Assembly: GCF_001676705.1 (NCBI RefSeq)
Contig: NZ_CP016170.1
Span: 3,844,001 to 3,908,000 of the forward strand
From: Bordetella bronchialis
Lineage (GTDB): Bacteria; Pseudomonadota; Gammaproteobacteria; Burkholderiales; Burkholderiaceae_B
Direction of reading: 5' to 3'
DNA length: 64,000 nt
The notes below the pieces were generated by a model. That model searched no databases, was not told the origin of the DNA, and worked only from the letters and a program-made list of their open reading frames with translations. The stretch's first letter is position 1, and each line of letters starts with the position of its first letter. The position numbers and the translations under genes were made by a program. Positions 60,932 to 64,000 of the stretch are shown piece by piece.

Positions 60932-62821
60932 TCAACCGCGGTTCAGCTTGGCCACCGGACGCGCCAGCAGGTCGCCGAAACGCGCCCGCACGGACGCCTC
61001 TATCCCCGGGGCGTCCAGGCCCAGCCCGCTCAACAGGGCCTGCTGGTCGCCGTGGTCGATGAAGCGGTCGGGCAGCCCCAGCTGCAGCACCGGCATGGCG
61101 ATGCCGGCCGCATTCAGGGCCTCGCATACCGCGCTGCCCGCGCCGCCCATGATGGCGCCCTCTTCCACGGTAACCAGGGCCTCGTGGGTGGCGGCCAGTT
61201 CGCGCACCAGGTCTTCGTCCAGGGGCTTGACGAAGCGCATGTCCGCCACTGTCGCGTCCAGGGCCTCGGCGGCGCGCTCGGCGGCGGGCAACAGGGTGCC
61301 GAAACACAGGATGGCGATCGTCCCGCCATGGCGCCGCACCACGCCCTTGCCCAGCGCAACCTCTTCCAGGGTGGCGGGCACCGCCGCGCCGCGTCCGCCG
61401 CCCCGCGGATAGCGCACCGACGCCGGACCGGGATGGCGATAACAGGTGGTAAGCAGCCGGCGCGCCTCGGCCTCGTCGGACGGCGTGGCCACGACCATAT
61501 TCGGAATGCAGCGCAAAAAGGCGATGTCGTAATTGCCGGCGTGGGTGGCGCCGTCGGCGCCCACCAGGCCCGCCCGGTCCAGCGCGAAGGTCACATCCAG
61601 GTTCTGCAGGGCAACGTCGTGGATGAACTGGTCATAGCCGCGCTGCAGGAAAGTCGAATAAATGGCCACCACCGGCTTCTGCCCTTCGCAGGCCAGGCCG
61701 GCGGCGAAGGTCACGGCGTGCTGCTCGGCGATGCCCACGTCGAAGTACCTGGACGGAAAGCGGCGCTCGAATTCCACCAGCCCGCTGCCTTCGCGCATGG
61801 CCGGCGTGATGCCCACCAGTTTTTCGTCCTGTCCGGCCATGTCGCACAGCCATTGGCCGAAAACCTGGGTGAAGGTCACCTTGGCGGGCGATTTGGCCGG
61901 CACGATGCCCACGGCCGGGTCGAACTTGCCCGGGCCGTGGTAAAGCACGGGATCCGCCTCGGCCAGCTTGTACCCCTGCCCCTTGCGCGTCACCACGTGC
62001 AGGAACTGCAGGCCCTGCAGCGCCTTCAGGTTTTGCAGCGTTGGAACCAGCGCGTCCAGGTCGTGCCCGTCGATGGGCCCCACGTAGTTGAAACCGAATT
62101 CCTCGAACAGCGTGGCCGGCGTCACCATGCCCTTGGCATGCTCCTCGATGCGGCGGGCCAGTTCGAGCACCGGCGGCACGTGCTGCAGCACCGCCTTGCC
62201 GACGTTCTTGGCGGCCGCATAGAAACGGCCCGACATCAGGCGCGCCAGGTAGCGGTTCAGCGCTCCCACCGGCGGCGAGATCGACATGTCGTTGTCGTTC
62301 AGGATGACCAGCAGGTTGATGCCCGGCGTCACGCCGGCATTGTTCATGGCCTCGAAGGCCATGCCCGCGGACATGGCGCCGTCGCCGATCACGGCGATGT
62401 GCTGGCGCGACACTCCGGCATTGCGCGATGCCACGGCCATGCCCAGCGCCGCCGAAATGGACGTCGACGAATGCGCCGTGCCGAAGGCGTCGTACTCGGA
62501 TTCGCAGCGGCGCGGAAAGCCGGAGATTCCATCGGCCTGCCGCAGGTGTGCCATGCCCTCGCGGCGGCCGGTCAGGATCTTGTGAGGGTAGGACTGGTGC
62601 CCCACGTCCCACACCAGGCGATCGTGCGGCGTATCGAACACATAGTGCAGGGCCAGCGTCAATTCCACCGTGCCCAGATTGGACGACAGATGCCCACCGG
62701 TGCGGGAAACCGAAGCCAGTATGAAGGCCCGCAGTTCGTCGGCGACCTTTTTCAGCGCGCGACGGTCCAGTCGCTTGAGGTCTGCCGGGCTATCGATGGT
62801 TTCCAGTAATTCTGTGGTCAT
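60932..62821 (-). CDS. dxs: 1-deoxy-D-xylulose-5-phosphate synthase
   Basis: Thiamine-diphosphate enzyme, first step of the MEP isoprenoid pathway. 629 residues: [53 protein letters not shown] (TPP-metal motif, near 152-170), GVGPAHGGH-like [11 protein letters not shown], and [19 protein letters not shown] near 430. ATG at 62821 gives [12 protein letters not shown]; an upstream ATG at 62836 adds five residues. Supplies isoprenoid units to IspA and, via farnesyl-PP, to HpnCDE. Confidence 0.97.
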   Translation of the reverse strand: MTTELLETIDSPADLKRLDRRALKKVADELRAFILASVSRTGGHLSSNLGTVELTLALHYVFDTPHDRLVWDVGHQSYPHKILTGRREGMAHLRQADGISGFPRRCESEYDAFGTAHSSTSISAALGMAVASRNAGVSRQHIAVIGDGAMSAGMAFEAMNNAGVTPGINLLVILNDNDMSISPPVGALNRYLARLMSGRFYAAAKNVGKAVLQHVPPVLELARRIEEHAKGMVTPATLFEEFGFNYVGPIDGHDLDALVPTLQNLKALQGLQFLHVVTRKGQGYKLAEADPVLYHGPGKFDPAVGIVPAKSPAKVTFTQVFGQWLCDMAGQDEKLVGITPAMREGSGLVEFERRFPSRYFDVGIAEQHAVTFAAGLACEGQKPVVAIYSTFLQRGYDQFIHDVALQNLDVTFALDRAGLVGADGATHAGNYDIAFLRCIPNMVVATPSDEAEARRLLTTCYRHPGPASVRYPRGGGRGAAVPATLEEVALGKGVVRRHGGTIAILCFGTLLPAAERAAEALDATVADMRFVKPLDEDLVRELAATHEALVTVEEGAIMGGAGSAVCEALNAAGIAMPVLQLGLPDRFIDHGDQQALLSGLGLDAPGIEASVRARFGDLLARPVAKLNRG

Positions 62822-62866
62822 GCTTTTCGCAACCAAGGTCGCGGACCGATCACGCCGCGGCGTGCG

Positions 62867-63778
62867 TCAACGGTCCCGCAATACGATGAAATCGGCCAGC
62901 TCAGCCAGCCGCGCGCGCCCTTCGCCCAAAGGCGCCAAGGCCTGCAGGGCGGCCTGGCGCAGGTCCTGCGCGAAGGCGCGCGCCTGTTCCAGGCCCATCA
63001 ACGATACATACGTCGGCTTGTTGTCCGCGGCATCCTTGCCCGCGGTCTTGCCCAATTTGCCGGAATCCGCCGTCACGTCCAGGATGTCATCCACCACCTG
63101 GAAAGCCAGGCCCATGGCCTGCGCGTAGTCGTCCAGCGCCTGGCGCGCGCTGGAACTGGCTCCGGACACGATACCCCCCAGCGCCACGCTGACGGCCAGC
63201 ATGGCGCCGGTCTTCATGCCGTGCATGGTCTGCAGGGCCTCGCGATCCAGCGCCTGGCCCACGCTTTCCAGGTCGATCGCCTGCCCGCCCGCCATGCCCA
63301 GGCTGCCCGAGGCGCGCGCCAGCGCCTGGGTCGCCTGCACGACCAGGGCGGGTGCGATAGGCATTTCGGCCAGCAATTCAAAGGCCAGCGGCTGCAGGGC
63401 ATCGCCGACCAGCATCGCCGTGGCCTCGTCGTACCGCACGTGCGTCGTGGGCCGGCCGCGGCGCAGGGTATCGTCGTCCATGCAGGGCAGGTCGTCGTGC
63501 ACCAGGGAATAGGCGTGGATCAGCTCCACCGCCGCGGCGGCGCGGTCCAGCGAGGCTTCCACCGCGGCGGCATGGCCGGCGATCGGGCAGGCCTGTCCCG
63601 CCGCGTAGACCAGCGCGGCGCGCACGCGCTTGCCGCCACCCAGCACCGCATAGCGCATGGCTTCATGCAGGCGTGCGGGCACGGTGTCGGCCGCGGGCAG
63701 GAAATCGTCCAGCGTGCGCTCGACATGCGCGGCGCGATCGGCCAGCCATTCCTGGAAAGCGAGATGGGAGGGCTTCAT
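62867..63778 (-). CDS. ispA: Farnesyl diphosphate synthase
   Basis: 303 residues of the polyprenyl synthetase family: first Asp-rich motif DDLPCMDDDTLRRGRPTTH (about 93-111) and second FQVVDDILDVTADSGKLGK (about 228-246), preceded by GGGKRVRAALVYAAG. Makes C15 farnesyl diphosphate for quinones, undecaprenol and, here, squalene. ATG at 63778 overlaps the xseB stop as ATGA; 45 bases separate it from dxs. The triplet xseB-ispA-dxs is the common order in proteobacteria. Confidence 0.97.
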   Translation of the reverse strand: MKPSHLAFQEWLADRAAHVERTLDDFLPAADTVPARLHEAMRYAVLGGGKRVRAALVYAAGQACPIAGHAAAVEASLDRAAAAVELIHAYSLVHDDLPCMDDDTLRRGRPTTHVRYDEATAMLVGDALQPLAFELLAEMPIAPALVVQATQALARASGSLGMAGGQAIDLESVGQALDREALQTMHGMKTGAMLAVSVALGGIVSGASSSARQALDDYAQAMGLAFQVVDDILDVTADSGKLGKTAGKDAADNKPTYVSLMGLEQARAFAQDLRQAALQALAPLGEGRARLAELADFIVLRDR

Positions 63779-64000
63779 CCGTTCGGTTCGTCGTCCAGCG
63801 CGTCCGGCTCCAGCGGCCGGAGCAGTTCGCCTTCCAGGACACGCACCTGCTGCTCGGCCTGCGCCAGCCGTTCCTGGCAGATGCGCGTGAGTTCGACGCC
63901 GCGCCGATAGGCCGCCAGCGATTGCTCCAACGGCAGAGAGCCGTCTTCCATGGCGGCGACCAGCGATTCCAATTGCGCCAGGGCGGTCTCGAAATCCTGC
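63775..64000 (-). CDS. xseB: Exodeoxyribonuclease VII small subunit (5' end beyond window)
   Basis: The visible part (about 74 codons) reads QDFETALAQLESLVAAMEDGS, LPLEQSLAAYRRGVEL, RLAQAEQQVRVLEGE, the core of XseB, ending acidic (EPDALDDEPNG). The start codon is beyond the right edge. Forms exonuclease VII with XseA. Confidence 0.93.
   Translation of the reverse strand, partial: QDFETALAQLESLVAAMEDGSLPLEQSLAAYRRGVELTRICQERLAQAEQQVRVLEGELLRPLEPDALDDEPNG

Noticed and set aside
1..64000. tRNA, rRNA, CRISPR, insertion sequence, prophage or integron
   Set aside because: No cloverleaf, rRNA, regularly spaced repeats, transposase or phage genes were recognised in any frame.

Overview
The window is 64 kb of high-GC (roughly two-thirds G+C), densely packed chromosomal DNA with short intergenic gaps and many four-base ATGA/GTGA stop-start overlaps. 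Three Bug-type periplasmic solute receptors, an alaC-hom-thrC operon, potFGHI, FolE2 as the GTP cyclohydrolase, Kdo kinase and an rpsF-priB-rpsR-rplI operon point to a betaproteobacterium of the Alcaligenaceae, most like Bordetella or Achromobacter. The squalene genes hpnCDE and the many catabolic genes suggest an environmental rather than host-restricted member. I see no rRNA, tRNA, CRISPR array, insertion sequence or prophage.

Layout. 1-10.4 kb is housekeeping: the 5' part of hrpA (runs off the left edge), a FapA/DUF342 protein, an SDR, argA with a good sigma70 promoter, yggX with a strong terminator, phoU, rpiA, rmuC and a YrbL-like kinase-fold protein. 10.4-15.5 kb is a minus-strand operon potF-potG-potH-potI-spx/arsC-mpg: polyamine uptake followed by two small passenger genes. 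15.6-19.3 kb holds a large FtsX-type permease, a group II truncated globin and Kdo kinase, all overlapping. 19.4-22 kb carries a small acid-shock-like protein, radA and an SDR.

22.2-34.1 kb is a catabolic block. A plus-strand cluster (Bug receptor, flavin reductase, glutathione transferase, carboxymuconolactone-decarboxylase-like protein, PDC-lactonase-like amidohydrolase) converges on a minus-strand operon (CoA transferase, enoyl-CoA hydratase, second CoA transferase, fused double acyl-CoA dehydrogenase, Bug receptor, LysR regulator). Together they look like uptake, CoA activation, oxidation and hydrolysis of an unidentified organic acid or aromatic-derived acid.

34.2-43.3 kb: alanine racemase with an unusual repeat-containing insertion, hpnCDE (farnesyl-PP to squalene), crcB, a NodIJ-type ABC exporter, another Bug receptor and a D-2-hydroxyacid dehydrogenase. 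43.4-52.3 kb: thrC-hom-alaC, then divergently a Mth938-like protein, bcp, a PIN-PhoH ATPase, pdxA and a bile-acid:sodium-symporter-like transporter.

52.4-55.7 kb is the least ordinary stretch: a stand-alone N-terminal half of Kdo transferase, two small exported proteins that share a four-cysteine framework (a likely divergent paralogue pair on opposite strands), and between them a protein with two LysM/FimV-like modules and no signal or anchor. 55.8-64 kb returns to core genes: dnaB with a kinase-fold neighbour lacking the usual catalytic aspartate, the rpsF-priB-rpsR-rplI operon with a clear promoter and terminator, folE2, and dxs-ispA-xseB (xseB runs off the right edge).

The most unusual DNA-level signals are two in-frame 15-bp tandem repeats, in alr and in the acyl-CoA dehydrogenase, which would expand or contract by five residues without frameshift. 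None of the systems can be called new from sequence alone; the 53-56 kb trio is the best candidate for something undescribed.
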